A DNA stretch of 64,000 nt from Euborellia annulipes (GCA_023213315.1 JAKCPI010015697.1:124001-188000); one strand, 5' to 3'. Positions 44,098 to 56,770 are shown, counted from the first letter of the stretch. The notes: generated by a model from the sequence alone, not told the origin. Numbers and translations are program-made.

Positions 44098-45663
44098 CCG
44101 GGTGGGCCATTAGTGCGTGGACGGAAGATTGTGGGCTTATTAACGGACATTTTTAAAGTTTGTTGATCGTATATAATGTGGGGCCTTTAGGGCTACAAAT
44201 TAAAAATATTTTTGTTCCAATTGCACTTTTTATACAGGGTGACCCATATCAAAGTTATGTTTTTTTAAATGGAACGCCCTGTATATTATTGCATATTTGG
44301 ATTCTACGGCCAATTTTAGTATGACTTTATGTCATGCAATGTATTCTAAAACAAACCGTTTAGACGCAAATCGGGCTTTTGTGAAAAAACTGCTGTCTGG
44401 AAAAAATTGAATATCTCGCGAACCATAATACCTAGGGGGCTGTTCTTTTGTGATCTTAGTAATCATGAAATGTACTAATGTGGGCCAGATGGGTAGCCCG
44501 GAATTATTCTTATGTTGGGAGATATGGCTATGCCAATTTGGAAAATTTCAAACATGGATAACTTTATTTTTTCAAATGGAACATGCTACTTTTTTGACGC
44601 CAAGGGACGTGAAATTTAATTCTCTTTCTAATGACATAAGGTTGTCTATATCTATCTTTGGTAGTTTTCTTTTTATTCCAAAATATCTGATAACGAAAAA
44701 AAAAAAATACATTTATTATAGACAAAACCATTTAAAAAAACAATCCAAACTCAAACAAAATTGTAATAAATGGAAAAGATATGCTAAATATTCGAAAATG
44801 TATTGAAATTTCCTTTAAAATCATTTATTTGAACTCCTAGAAGAAGCCCCGCTTGCTAAAATTAGGGTATGATTTTTCAACAAGATGGCGCACCTCCTAA
44901 CCTAAACATAACCCTAATTTCTTTTTCGGGAAGTTCAAATAAATGATTTTAAAGGAAATTTCAATACATTTTCGAATATTTAGCATATCTTTTCCATTTA
45001 TTACAATTTTGTTTGAGTTTGGATTGTTTTTTTAAATGGTTTTGTCTATAATAAATGTATTTTTTTTCGTTATCAGATATTTTGGAATAAAAAGAAAACT
45101 ACCAAAGATAGATATAGACAACCTTATGTCATTAGAAAGAGAATTAAATTTCACGTCCCTTGGCATCAAAAAAGTAGCATGTTCCATTTGAAAAAATAAA
45201 GTTATCCATGTTTGAAATTTTCCAAATTGGCATAGCCATATCTCCCAACATAAGAATAATTCCGGGTTACCCATCTGGCCCACATTAGTACATTTCATGA
45301 TTACTAAGATCACAAAAGAACAGCCCCTAGGTATTATGGTTCGCGAGATATTCAATTTTTTCCAGACAGCAGTTTTTTCACAAAAGCCCGATTTGCGTCT
45401 AAACGGTTTGTTTTAGAATACATTGCATGACATAAAGTCATACTAAAATTGGCCGTAGAATCCAAATATGCAATAATATACAGGGCGTTCTATTTAAAAA
45501 ACATAACTTTGATATGGGTCACCCTGTATAAAAAGTGCAATTGGAACAAAAATATTTTTAATTTGTAGCCCTAAAGGCCCCACATTATATACGATCAACA
45601 AACTTTAAAAATGTCCGTTAATAAGCCCACAATCTTCCGTCCACGCACTAATGGCCCACCCGG
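44098..45663. mobile_element. Tc1/mariner-type foldback element with ~730-bp inverted repeats
   Basis: Starts CCGGGTGGGCCATTAGTGCG, ends CGCACTAATGGCCCACCCGG, with TA on both sides (44096-44097, 45664-45665). The arms (44098 to about 44832, and about 44935 to 45663) are nearly identical. The ~100-bp loop holds ATGATTTTTCAACAAGATGG, which in frame reads MIFQQDGAPPN, the conserved motif before the second catalytic Asp of Tc1/mariner transposases. No complete transposase. Both arms show the same non-coding open frame. Confidence 0.85.
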
Positions 45664-45789
45664 TATAACGTTTTTGAGTACTGAGATAAAGTTATGGTTA
45701 TTTTCATATTATCTTTCCTTATGATCAAATAATAAAATCAAAAAAGTTATATTCGAGTATTATATATTTAGTGTATATATCCAGGTGGG

Positions 45790-46145
45790 AATAGCAGATT
45801 AGGAAGATAAGGAGAACAAACCAGCCTCTTCTTCTATCTAACCAATACAATTTATTGCAAATATTTCGGCGGGCCATCTTCAGTGCATATATGAAAATTA
45901 TGAGAGAGATTGTCACAAAATTATAAAATATTTTAGAAAATTTAGAGCGCATGGGCAGGTTTTACCAGATATTAATTGATCTACTGGTAAAAAAAAAACT
46001 AAAGTATTTTATAATCAGAATTTTCATAAATGCAGGGGGTTTCGGCCGATTTTTCCTGCTTTCCTCAGTACTCGAATCACACAAAATCTATCCTGAAGAA
46101 AGCTTGAAGGATCGACCGAAACCTCGACATTTTGAATAAAGGAAT
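45790..46145. repeat. Hammerhead-like repeat fragments
   Basis: On -, CTGAAGATGGCCCGCCGAAA occurs at about 45889-45870 (GGC/GCC stem II, loop very short). At 46031-46080 (-) and 46093-46130 (+), CTGANGA and GAAACC blocks are separated by weakly paired sequence. These look like decayed relatives of 17216-17270. Confidence 0.4.
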
Positions 46146-46865
46146 TTATATTCCTAATTAATTGCTTTTTAACTGGCTGTCTTATTTCCTTTATTATTAT
46201 TATTATTATTATTATTATTTTTTTGTTTTATATTTAAACAATTGTCTTTTATCAACACATCATATGCCCATTTCCTATTATATACCCTTAAATATCCTCT
46301 TCCTTACTATTATAATATTTAATCCATATTTATGATATAATTAATCACAAGTTAGTTTTCGAGATTCTTTAACTCTGATTTTATTTAATTACTTTTTTTC
46401 TTTAGCGGAAAAAAATAAAGGTAATAACAGCCATTAAAAAAAGAGCAAACGGTTTCTTTGAGTCAGTGATTTTGAATCGTATCAATTTAAAGTCATCGGA
46501 GTATAAGATAGAGGAATCTTGATGCACCTAAACATACATCTATGCAATAACACATCAAAGACAAGCTAATTTTCATATTCTATTTCACAAATTTTAGTTC
46601 TTAGACCTTTTCGTCACCTGAAGCCATTTAGACCCCTTTATTGATTCAAATGATTTCACTAGTGATTCCCTCACAAGAGATTTCTTTTTGAACACACCTA
46701 ATAGCTATAAGCTAAATTTGAAGCAATTGGAAATGAGCTCGGAATTTAAAAATGTCATTTGGATAATTTCATCTTTGCATGAAAGAAGATGATTGCGGCC
46801 TAAGGGGTTAAACAGTTTGGAACATATTCACTATTGGAATATAAGACCAAAATATATTTTAGAAA

Positions 46866-46985
46866 ACAATCGACTTTCTAGCTCAGTGTTTCTCAACCGG
46901 TGTGCCCCGGCACCCAAAGGATTTGCTGATTGATCAAGGGGTGCCGCGAGATATTGAGATAAACCAAAAAAAATAACCCTATTAA
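46866..46985 (+). mobile_element. hAT terminal fragment
   Basis: CAGTGTTTCTCAACCGGTGTG at 46884-46904 followed by CCCCGGCACCC and GGGGTGCCGCGAGA is the well-known terminus of a widespread hAT group. The other end was not found. Confidence 0.65.
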
Positions 46986-48029
46986 GGCTAAGGAGAAAAG
47001 ATAACCAGCGATTGCTTTCCAAGATAAAATAATTTCTTCTTCTTTTTTTGCTTTAATCCCGCGGTGCGGGGTCGGCGGAGGAAGTTTTTGCGAGCGGGAT
47101 ACTCGAATCCCGTGCTGTAGTCTAGTGGCAATCAGAGTACAAATTGGAGGATCCGTGGTTCAACCCTCGTCGCCACACCCTTACTTTTTTCGAGTATATG
47201 AATTAATAAATATTGGAATCATGTTAAAATAATCTATTAGCAAATATTTCGGTATGTCTAACGCAAACCTCAGTGTATCAAATTATACGATTGTGGAGAT
47301 GTATCATATACTATATGGTATACAGTATATACCAGGTATATATACATACTATTTTCCCTCAGTGACTTGCTCATCAGATATTGTCCCATCCATATAAAAA
47401 ATGGCTTCTCATGTATTTTATGATTAAAGGAAAATGTATGTCTCTTTCTTTAGTCTTTTAAACTAAAGGGTATTCCCCAAGGTAACTATGCCATTGTCTC
47501 CATCATTATTAAAATTTACTTTGAAAAAATCAGGACATAACTGATTGATGTGTTGTTTAAGTTTTGATGATATTCAATGAATCCTATGTCTATTATGCAA
47601 AATAAGTAATTTTACTTAATATTTTTTTTTCCGATAGGCATAAGTAAAGATCTTTCTATACTAAGAAATAATTATAATAATTTATTAAAAAACAATGAAA
47701 AATTCGTTTTTAATTATCTTATTACTTTAAAATGAATGCCCTTGGTTAAATGACCTGCCAGCAAAAGGCAGTGTAGTAATAATAATAAATAAATAATCTC
47801 GCGTTAAAATCTCAGCAGAGTACCGCTAACAATGAATATTAAATTATAAACATTATCATTATGTCTATCAGTGATTGAGATTAAACCGGAAGTAAGACAG
47901 CTTGTAAAAGAAAAGGAAGTGATTTAAAAAAAAATGGTAAAATCTTAAACATCCTTCCTTACTTATGGTTTATTCATGAAAGTGTAACTGCCGGGAGGTT
48001 ATATTTTGATAACAGTGAAAATATTTAAA
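46986..48029. other. AT-rich intergenic with one tRNA-like SINE head
   Basis: 47105-47175 (+) has GCTGTAGTCTAGTGGCAATC and GTGGTTCAACCC, tRNA A- and B-box-like, but the acceptor arms do not pair. The rest shows no gene. Confidence 0.4.
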
Positions 48030-48500
48030 ACTTTTTGGATTTTAGTCAAATAGAAATTTGTTTAAACCAAATAATAATTGATTTGAATAATAGCTATGTT
48101 TATTTCTTAATTATATTAGAACCCGCAACTACGTTTCGGTCGACTATTCGACTATGTTCATGGCTAGGGTTCGGTCAACATAAAACCCTCTTATGGTTTT
48201 TGATGAGTTTCATTAAATTTATAACGATCTATCAGGTATATCTCATTCAGCGTCCAGTCAAAGCCAATATTAGGCCTATATGATAGATCGTTATAAATTT
48301 TATGAAATATCTATCAAAAAAATAAGAGGGTTTTCTGTTGTCCGGCTGACGTTTCGGCACCCATCACGGATGTCATCATTGCTAATGTATACTAAATTAA
48401 ATTTATAAGATAAGCGTTTTAAATTAAATTGTGGCTTACATTGCCACTGAAGATGGCATCCGTTATAGTTACCGAAACGTCTGTTTTGAAAGTCCTCCGA
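48030..48500. repeat. Foldback repeats with hammerhead-like cores
   Basis: 48447-48482 (+): ACTGAAGATGGC, spacer, ACCGAAACGTC. 48345-48380 (-): the GAAACGTC half with an ATGATGA half near 48380. 48130-48175 (-): ATGAACA and GACCGAAACGTA, matching 59261-59317. Stretches such as ATAACGATCTATCA / TGATAGATCGTTAT near 48220 and 48285 form inverted repeats. Confidence 0.45.
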
Positions 48501-50301
48501 CAAGGCTGGTTTCATTACTCCCAACTCCGATCTCATACAAACAGCATTTAACCTATGTTTTTAATTAATGCCTAATTTTGTTTTATTATTTGTTTCGATT
48601 GTTCATTCAAGGAAGCAGACAAATTCTTTGTCTTCAAGATTTTTTATTTGACAAGTCAGGAAGAGAAAATATAAAGAAAACTACAAATAAACAAACCAAT
48701 AGATGTACAAGAAAGAGACATTAACGATGGAAAGTGATTAAAAGAAAATATTAACAGGCGTGCCTCTGTAATCAGAGGTGTCACGTTCCTAGCCTTCCCG
48801 CAATAATACAAAAAACCAAGAGATACGAATTATATAAATAACCTGTTCATATCCAATATCTAATAAAACAAATAAGGAATGAGGGGGAGGGGGGTAGTTG
48901 GGAGATAATTCCCCTCTTTCTCATTGCATATGTAAAAAAAAAAAACTTCAAAAGAGTGATACTTTAATAAACAAGGAGGCCCAAAATAATTTGTATCGGC
49001 TCAAATTATTTTATTTTAACTTTGACAACGTTCGGGGACTAAACCCATATTCAGGACAAAGGATGTTAAAAAATGATGTTATAAAAATAAATAAAATCGT
49101 TTAAGTTTGCTGGTGGTACCATGCTGAACATCAAAACTGTCCCAAGTTAGGGTATTTGACTGTATGATTTTATTCACGGATCTGTACGTGATTATATATA
49201 ATATCCTAAATAACAGTATTATGTACGTATATAATTTCTTATTTATTAAAATAATCACTTTTTTCTTGCGTGCGGGTCGGAGAAAAACAAAAAAATTTAT
49301 CTTCTCAATTAATATTTTTATTACGAACGAATGTAGGTGGCTGACTTTCCCTTATATTATTGTTTTTTTAATACTCTCTTTTTATATTAATAAGAATTGC
49401 TCTCGCTGGATAGGGAAAGAAAAAAACGATCTTTGAGACACTGAACTCAGGATAAGCAACGAATTTGTGCTATCGGCGTTATAATTAAAATAATTAAATT
49501 AATATTTTTTTTTTAGCTTTAATAAGTAAGTTCCGGGTCTTTTTTTTTTTTTTTTTTGATAAAATTGAAAAAAACTAATAACAAGCACACCAGTAAAATA
49601 CTAGCACTCGAGGGGCGCAATTTGATTTGTAAAGAAGAAATAAGAAAATATTTCAAATTTGAGAGAAATCTTTAAAGGGAATTTCAAGAAAATTGGAAAA
49701 AACTAAAAAGTACATCAATAAAGTACTGTACTAGTACTCGAAAACAAAAATTTTGCATGAGTATTAGTTTTTCTATTTTTTTATATAAATCCAGACACAA
49801 TTGTATGATGAATTTTATAAAAAATTGAAAAACTTTTTCGTTATTTATTGTGAGGGTTTTTATTTTTTATTTCACGGTCCGGTACGGACCAAACACCCCG
49901 CTTCCCTAGCTACTTCAATTAAGAGGGTTAAATTTTCCCTCATTTTAATTGTCATCGGAACTGTGACTATTTTATATGCAAAATTTGGAGGAGGCAAGTG
50001 ACTAATTCGGATAAGCAGCTTTCGGGTCTGAAGTTTCAACTCAACTCGGGTTCGAGCCCAGCTTGACAATTTATTCAACATTGCCGAAGTCTCCTCTTAG
50101 GATAGGAAGGGGGGAGATAATCTTACCCCACAGACACAAAGGGCTCAATTTGAGGTAGCCTAGGTGATTTAAATGGGGATGACTCCGACTTGGTTAACCC
50201 GGCCGGGTGACTGGGAAGGAGTTCCTCATAAAATTCAATACAGTATACAAAATTTCAGATATCTAACTCATCGAGACAGCTTTGAAAAATACACTAGACA
50301 G
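48501..50301. other. AT-rich intergenic, no gene recognised
   Basis: 49560-49760 is a diverged piece of the dispersed repeat (AGTACTGTACTAGTACTC). 49870-50230 is less AT-rich but has no splice-bounded frame that I can support. Confidence 0.4.
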
Positions 50302-50567
50302 CAAGGACGGATCCAGAGGTGTTTCTGAGGGAGCCCCCCCCGGTAATCTGGTGTGACTCGTCGCACAGCACACTATTTTTTCTTAATTTTGGTAGTTTAA
50401 AGGCGCATTCTGTACTTGTTGGCCAGAATATAAATACAAATCAAATTTTTAAGTATTAGTTTTTAAAATTTTACATTAAAAATACAATTTTTTTCGAAAA
50501 AAGGTATTTTTTTCAAATCTCGGGGAGGAGGGGGGGGGTAATTACCCCCTTTAGCCCCCCCCCCTTG
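50302..50567. mobile_element. CAAGGGCGGAT MITE family, copy 3
   Basis: Ends CAAGGACGGATCCAGAGG and CCCCCCCCTTG; flanks CTAGACAG and TTAGACAG (7 of 8). Interior nearly the same as 32478-32744. Confidence 0.82.
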
Positions 50568-50597
50568 TTAGACAGACACACAAAGTAAATTTTAAGA

Positions 50598-50648
50598 TTG
50601 ATACAGGACCAAGGGAGTTGGCTGCCAACTCCCTTGGTCCTGTATCAA
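50598..50648. repeat. Perfect 25-bp palindrome with 1-base spacer
   Basis: TTGATACAGGACCAAGGGAG plus TTGGC, one T, then its exact reverse complement. It follows directly on the MITE at 50302-50567. Confidence 0.9.
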
Positions 50649-52104
50649 CTATATCTACAGCCACTCAACCTTATATCTAAATTTTAAGATATCCGAATTA
50701 CAAGAGTGAGTTGAATTAGCAATTATTAATTTTTAGGAAAATAAAAGACGAAGAGAGAAGAAAAGGGAAAGGAGTGCAATAGTAAAATAATACGTATTCA
50801 AATTGTATAATTATACATTCTCCATAAAATTAAGACGCGTTGATTGATTACTTCCCTTAGCACTATTATATAACCTACAGGTAGGTAGGCAGGCCTCATT
50901 TGTCTGTCATTTCATGAGACTTGACTTAAAAGACCGGGATAGATTTCGGAAAGAGCTTATCGGTTCGTTTGCTTACTTGTCCAACCAAGCGAGACTTCGA
51001 TCGCATTCAAGCGTCAATGACGACAAAATGACGCAACCCCCTCATCTTTTTCTCTGCATTTTAATTGTACCAGAAAAAAACCAAGCGAATCAGATTTATT
51101 TAAACGTCTTCATCAGAGATGTTTTTTTCATTGTCATTATAAGTACCTCAATGAAGGAGACATTTAGCTAGATGCGGTAAGACATAAGCTTATCATAGTG
51201 TTTCGGATTCGCTTCCCGTCCCAAGCGAGAAAAATTTGTTCAATTGACTGTCAATCATTTGAAATAAATAGGATGAGGTCTAAATAGCCTTAGATGTCAA
51301 AAAAGATATTAAAACAAATTAAAAGAAAAAAGGAATTGTTAGTACTGTATTGCAGTAGCCTATTAAACTGGAGATTAATGTTGTAATCCAGGTAAATAAA
51401 AATATTTAATGTAACAAAGTGCAGGTGAGTTAAAGCTTTCCCATTTCTTTAATATTAATTTAAAAAATTCTTGTTTTGGGTTAAACTGTGATTTATTTGT
51501 ATAAAATACAATACAAGGTTCATTCTGTGGCCTTCTTCAGGTACTAATTGAGATACAATCACAAAGCATCTTACATCTACATACTAAGCTGAAATTGTAG
51601 ATCGCTAGATATGAGACTCTTTGTGCATGTATCTGAATTTGTACCTGAAGAAGGCCATATAATGAACATTGTATAGTATTTTATACAAATAAATCACAGT
51701 ATAACCCAAAACAAGAATTTGTATTTAAATTGTAGAAGAGTTGTAAATCTACCATGAATTGGACAAATTTTATAAAAAAAAAAAAATAATAATAATAATA
51801 ATAATAATAAGCAAAATTCGATTCTACTCCAATTAATATTCTTTTAATAAATGACCCATGTACTTTTTTAGTTTTTCCAATTTTCTCAAAAAAAAAAGCT
51901 TCAGTTCTGTCAACCCGGCATTATTAATATTTACTACGTAAATCAGTCAGATATCAAATAGTGCAAATAAATATGTCTGGGTAATTTGTATCCTAGTATT
52001 TATATTTGTTTACCATGTGAAATCTATATAGCTGAGGATGCTGAATAGACATACAAAATTTTTAAATGACAATAAAATAAAATTTCGACCGGCATCACAC
52101 CTGG
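50649..52104. repeat. Intergenic with one foldback repeat
   Basis: 51465-51730 is a foldback: ATTCTTGTTTTGGGTTAAAC and GGCCTTCTTCAGGTAC on the left, GTACCTGAAGAAGGCC and TAACCCAAAACAAGAAT on the right. It keeps CTGAAGA + GGCC of the hammerhead-like family but not a good GAAA. 50880-51180 is less AT-rich, unrecognised. An (AAT)n tract lies at 51784-51811. Confidence 0.5.
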
Positions 52105-53268
52105 TCATCTTCGTAAAAAAAATTTGGTGTGACTGGTCGCACAGCACACAACTTTCTCTCGTATTGTGCTGTCAAATTAATACTTAAAATCTGGTGTGAC
52201 TGGCGCACAGCACACAACTTTCTCTTACCCTTCGGTAAGAGAAAGTTGCGCACTGTGCTGGTCACACCAGATTTTTTGTGTCGAGATATATTTAGTTTCC
52301 GATAGCACCTTAGTTTCAAACTTGCATTTTAAATGTTGACTGCTTCAAATAAACTATGGTTATTTTTCAAAATTTTAATCTCATATTTGGACATTTTATA
52401 CACAATATAGAATCGTAAATAAATACAAAATTTCATAAGAATTGGAAAAAAAATTTTAAATGCGTAAAAAGTTCCAAAGGGGACCCCCTTTTGAATCGAA
52501 ATTAACATACAAATCCCTATAGGAAATTAACATTGTTTCTATGCGAAGATAAGGTGGAAAGGGAATTTAAAAAGAGTAGAGAGAGACGATAATGTTTGCA
52601 AGTGGGAGAGATATATATATATGTTTTCTTTGAAACAATTAAAACAGAAATAAAAAAAAATAAATGGGAATTTAAATAATAATTGATTTTTAATCTAATA
52701 AAAAGAAAAAGATTTAAATTCCGTTACCATGGCAACCATTTCTACTTTCCTATGAAGAACAAGAGTAAAGTGGTCTTCAGAAGATTTCAACGGCAAAATG
52801 AGAATATACATTTTAAAGAGCATCTAAAAAATAGTTCATTTATGAATTTTAAAAAAAAATCCTTGGAGGGAATTTTGAGAAAATCGAAAAAAACTGAAAA
52901 AGTACATCAGTAAAGTACTAGTACTTTTTGGCCGATTTTGTTCAAAAGCTTATTTTGAGATTCTTCAAAGGTACCTAAGTTAAATATAAAATTTCAATCC
53001 GCTAGCTCAACTCCTTCATGCTAAAAATCTGTCCACACACACAGACACACACACACAGACACACACACAGACACACACACAGACACACATACACACACAC
53101 ACACACACACACAGACCAATTTGCGGGACCCACTTTTTTGGACTCAGGGGACCTCAAAACATGTATATCCATCAAAATCTCGACATCGAATTTTTGACAT
53201 GATCGCAATACTTTCTCTCTCTATATATATTAACATATATAGAGGTAAGAGAAAGTAAAAATTTCATT
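52105..53268 (-). repeat. Dispersed repeat, long copy with duplicated hairpin and CA tract
   Basis: In family orientation it opens with the ACTTTCTCTTACC hairpin (near 53268) and contains a long (CA)n-like tract at 53035-53115. It ends with two adjacent copies of the TCTGGTGTGAC hairpin (52123-52275). An insertion of about 400 bases (52310-52720) separates the body from the hairpins. Confidence 0.7.
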
Positions 53269-53269
53269 T

Positions 53270-53480
53270 GTATATATATTCTGGTAAACTAGTACAGAAT
53301 GCACCTTTAAATTACCGAAAATAAGAAAAAATGGTGTGCTCTGCGACCAGTCACTTCAGATTACTCCCCCCCCCCCCCCCCCGAGAAACTCCAGTGGGTG
53401 GAGTAGAGAACAAAACTTTCAATTAACGAAGGTAAGAGAAAATTATCTGCCATGCGATCAATCATACCAGATTTTTAATT
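53270..53480. repeat. Fragment of the CAAGGG MITE / hairpin module
   Basis: TATTCTGGTAAACTAGTACAG, ATTACCGAAAATAAG, then TCAGATTACTCCCCCC and GAGAAACTCC match one end of the MITE family, without its terminus. A further hairpin piece is at 53395-53475. Confidence 0.55.
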
Positions 53481-53929
53481 GAAAATACTGTAATTAATAG
53501 TCAAATTTAATTTGGGTCACGTGTTAGATTCGTTATTTTTATTATTACTCATGGATTAAGGCAGAGTATCAAGAAAAATGTCTGATGAAACTCTTGTTAT
53601 TAAAATGTTTATTTTTATATTTTGTATATCACATATGTTTTTTGTATTTTGTTCTTCGATAACAATCCACCAAACACTCACGCGCCCAGGCAAAAGCGGA
53701 TCCAGAGGAGATTCAAAATTTTTTTCTTACTACTCGTAACCGAGTTTGAGTACAAGGAAAAAAATATAACAAATAAATTCTACTAATTAATTTTCGTAAT
53801 TGTTAGATTGAGAGGAAAAAATTAATAATATACACTATATAAGTATATTTTAATTTTTTATTCAGGTATAGGGGAATAGAAAGAGATTAAAATTGACTAA
53901 TAATTAATATATAGGAAAAGGAGAGAAAT

Positions 53930-54260
53930 GCATCCCCATCGATTCATTCATTCATCAAGAGGGAGAAGAAGAGCAAGCAAGCAAGCAAGTGCAGTTGCAA
54001 CAAGCTCGCCAGTCGATCGATACCGAAGACAGCTGAGTCTGAGGGACAAGGACAGATATACAGGGAGGTCTCAAGAGGGAAAGAGAGAGAACGAGTGAAA
54101 TATCCTCCTGTCATGTTCTGGTCTCCGGATCGTTTGGGTCCTATAAGAGACCGCGCGCGCAACTCGCTTGCTTGCTGCTCGACTCGCTCTTGCATTGCAT
54201 GCAGCTGCTGCTAGCTAGCTAGCCTTTTTTACTTCTTGTTCCACCTACCTAACCTACCAT
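53930..54260. promoter_or_regulatory. GC-rich, single-copy promoter-like island
   Basis: Much higher GC than the flanks, with AGAGAGAGAACGAG (GAGA-like), TCCTATAAGAGACC (TATA-like at about 54140, +), an alternating CGCGCGCGC, and tandem AGCAAGC and TAGC tracts. Open frames on both strands are not recognisable. It looks more like a regulatory or 5' UTR region than a repeat. Confidence 0.35.
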
Positions 54261-54639
54261 ACGACGTGTTGTACTATTACTATTATTATTCATTCACTCA
54301 CTCATTCATAATATCTTCTTTCTCAATTCCCCTAAACAGCTAGGGAAGAAAATTATAAAAATTCAATTTCAAAGACTCGTCGCCGGTTTGAAAATTTATG
54401 CAAATAATCCAAAATTTTGAAACAAGGGCATAAAATATATTAATATTATTAATAAAAAATTAATAAAATTTATAATATAGGTAAGAAAGCATAAAATTCA
54501 ACAAGACGTTTCGTTCAAATTTATTGAGCCATCTTCGAATTAAACAAATAAAATTCTCGGGAGAGATAAGAGGGGTCGAAAAAATGATGAATATAAAGGT
54601 AGTATATCGGTACAGAGTAGCAGGAAGGTGTAGGCAGCC

Positions 54640-54975
54640 AGGATAGAATAAAAAATTTTTGCGTTCCGTGGGCGGCACATGGGAAAGAGGTAAAATATTT
54701 TTACGAACGGGAAAAAATTTTTGGTTCCGCGAAAGAGGGAATGTTCCGCGGGCGGCACATGGAAAAATTTTTTGGTTCCGCGGGCGGCAAAAATTTTGCG
54801 TCTCTAAAAAAAAGTAAAATATTTTTACGGACGGGAAAAAATTTTGGTTCTACGAAATCAAAATTTTTTTGCAGGGCGGAAAACTTTGGTTCCGCGAAAA
54901 AAAGATTTTTTGCAGAAAAATTTTTTGAGATCAGGCCCCCCCCCGAAAAAAAATGTCTATATACGCCCCTGATCT
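54640..54975. repeat. Tandem TTTTTGGTTCCGCG repeat block
   Basis: Irregular tandem copies of TTTTTTGGTTCCGCGGGCGG alternating with CACATGGAAAA, ending with TCTATATACGCCCCTG. The same block is embedded in the MITE at 62241-62723. Confidence 0.7.
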
Positions 54976-55027
54976 TCTTAGGTGGATATTAACAATTTAA
55001 CGCATCATTCCCACCTCCAGGATGATA

Positions 55028-55430
55028 AATGATCATGTCAAAAATTCGATATCGAGATTTTGATGGATATACATGTTTTGAGGTCCCCTGAGTCCAAAAA
55101 AGTTGATCTCGCAAATTGTTCTGTGGGTTTGTGTGTATGTGGACATTTTTAACCATGAAGGAAATGAGATACGAAGTTGAAATTTTATATTTAAGTTAGG
55201 CACTTCCCGAACTCGTGAAAAAGCTTTAAAACAAAATAAGCCAAAAAGTACTAGTAGCCTACTTTACTGATGTACTTTTTCAGTTTTTTTTCGATTTTCT
55301 CAAAATTTGATGTCGAGATTTTGATCGTTTTGAGGTCCCCTGAGTGTTCATTTTAAAGAATGAAGGAAATGTGCTACGAGATGACACGCGAAAGCCTTTA
55401 AATAAAGAGTAGGCCTCTCTTCTGTACGGA
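55028..55430 (+). repeat. Dispersed repeat fragment
   Basis: GATCATGTCAAAAATTCGA, GAGGTCCCCTGAGTCC, AAATTTTATATTTAAGTTAGG, GATGTACTTTTTCAG, then a partial re-start (GATGTCGAGATTTTGATCG). The 5' hairpin is missing. Confidence 0.65.
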
Positions 55431-55465
55431 TTGGATTCTACACTATCAATCCGGAATCCTATCTA

Positions 55466-56770
55466 GGGTTGGTAGATTCGGAGGCTGAATCGATTATCGA
55501 TTTTCGATTTTTAAAATCGAAACCAAATAATCGATTTAAAAAAAAATAGATTTTTGCCTTAAAAAAATCGATTTTAATCGATTTTCGATTTTTTTACAAA
55601 AAATCTTTCACTATGCCCATAAGTTGATTTTAAGGTTCTGCTTACGATTTCCAAGCGGTTTGTGGAACAAGAAAAATAGAACGTTGCATTACTGATGCCC
55701 AAATCAATTTATTCAGTCTTTATAACTTCTTTAAAGACCATACATTGTATATGGTATAACATATTTAGTGTTTATAACTTAAGTTTTAACGTTATAACGT
55801 AAATTTTAACAAACCAAGAGAACTAAACATCAGCTTCTATATTTCTCAAAAAATATGGTGGGACTCGTCGCACAGCACAACTTTCTCTTATCTTCAGTAA
55901 GCGAAAGTTGTGTTCTGTGCTTGTCACACCAGATTTTTGTGTGGACATATATTTAGGTTCCGACAGTAAATTTAAGGTACATTTGAATTCAAGATTTTTT
56001 TTCTAAAACACCCTTTTTTTCTCATTCAGACACACACATTCACACAGTCTTCTCGGCAACTTAAACCATTTAAGACTTTTACGATATACGATATCCGTTA
56101 TTGATAATACACACATATTAGGGGTCCAGGCATTCTTATTTAAGCCATTTGGTATCCAAATGGCTTAAATAAAATCATTGGACTGCCTGGGGTCCGAACC
56201 CGCGACTTTTGGTATACGAGGTTAACATGCTAACCACTACACCAAGCCCCGAGGGCTGAATTCAAGATTAAAATTTATAAACATGGGGAAATATTTATAT
56301 TTTGTTACCATTGCAACAAATTCTCCTATCTTTCCTATGAAATACAAGAGTAAAGTGTACTTCAAAATGAGAATATACATTTTAAAGAGCATCTAAAAAA
56401 TAATTGATTTTTGAATTTTAATGAAAATCGTTGGGGTTATTTTTAAGAAAATCTTAAAAACCTGAAAAACTACCTCAGTAAAGTACTAGTACTTTTTGGC
56501 CAATTTTAATTAACCGCTTATTTTCTCGCTCCAGGGGGTGTCTATCTTAAATTCCAACCTCATAGCTCAAATCCTTCAAGCTTAAAATTGAACACAGACG
56601 GACAGATCATGTCGCTAAAATCACTTTGTTGGAAAATCGAAAATCGAAAATCGGCCGTCAAAAATCGATTTTTTCGATTTTTTCAAAACACTGAATCGAT
56701 TTCGATTTTAATCGAAAATCGAAGCTCAAAATCGATTTTCGATTAAAATCGAAATCGATTCGGCCAACCC
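55466..56770. mobile_element. TA-flanked element with AATCGATT-rich ends and nested insertions
   Basis: Starts GGGTTGG and ends CCAACCC with TA on both sides. Both terminal regions are built of AATCGATTTTCGATT-type repeats (55485-55600, 56632-56760). Nested inside are an inverted dispersed repeat copy (about 55850-56630) and, within that, an inverted SINE (56018-56256): three generations of insertion. Confidence 0.72.
56018..56256 (-). mobile_element. tRNA-derived SINE, inverted, well preserved
   Basis: On -: GCCCTCGGGGCTTGGTGTAG, TGGTTAGCATG, GTATACCAAAAGTCGC, B box GGGTTCGGACCCCAGG, then the family tail with CGAGAAGACTGTGTG. It keeps both internal promoter boxes. Confidence 0.8.

Noticed and set aside
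44450..45355. Two similar 107-118 codon frames, one on each strand
   Set aside because: They are the same sequence in the two arms of the mariner-type foldback. They have no codon bias or domain and are a by-product of the inverted repeat.
47105..47175. tRNA gene
   Set aside because: A- and B-box-like words are present but the acceptor and anticodon arms do not pair. The same holds for 11462, 36436, 40963, 61340 and 63935.
53035..53115. CRISPR-like regular array
   Set aside because: The spacing is a decayed CA microsatellite inside a dispersed repeat. There are no distinct spacers, and the DNA is eukaryotic.
54741..54992. Repetitive Lys/Phe-rich frame on +
   Set aside because: It is a translation of the TTTTTGGTTCCGCG tandem block. 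The equivalent frames near 62520 arise the same way.
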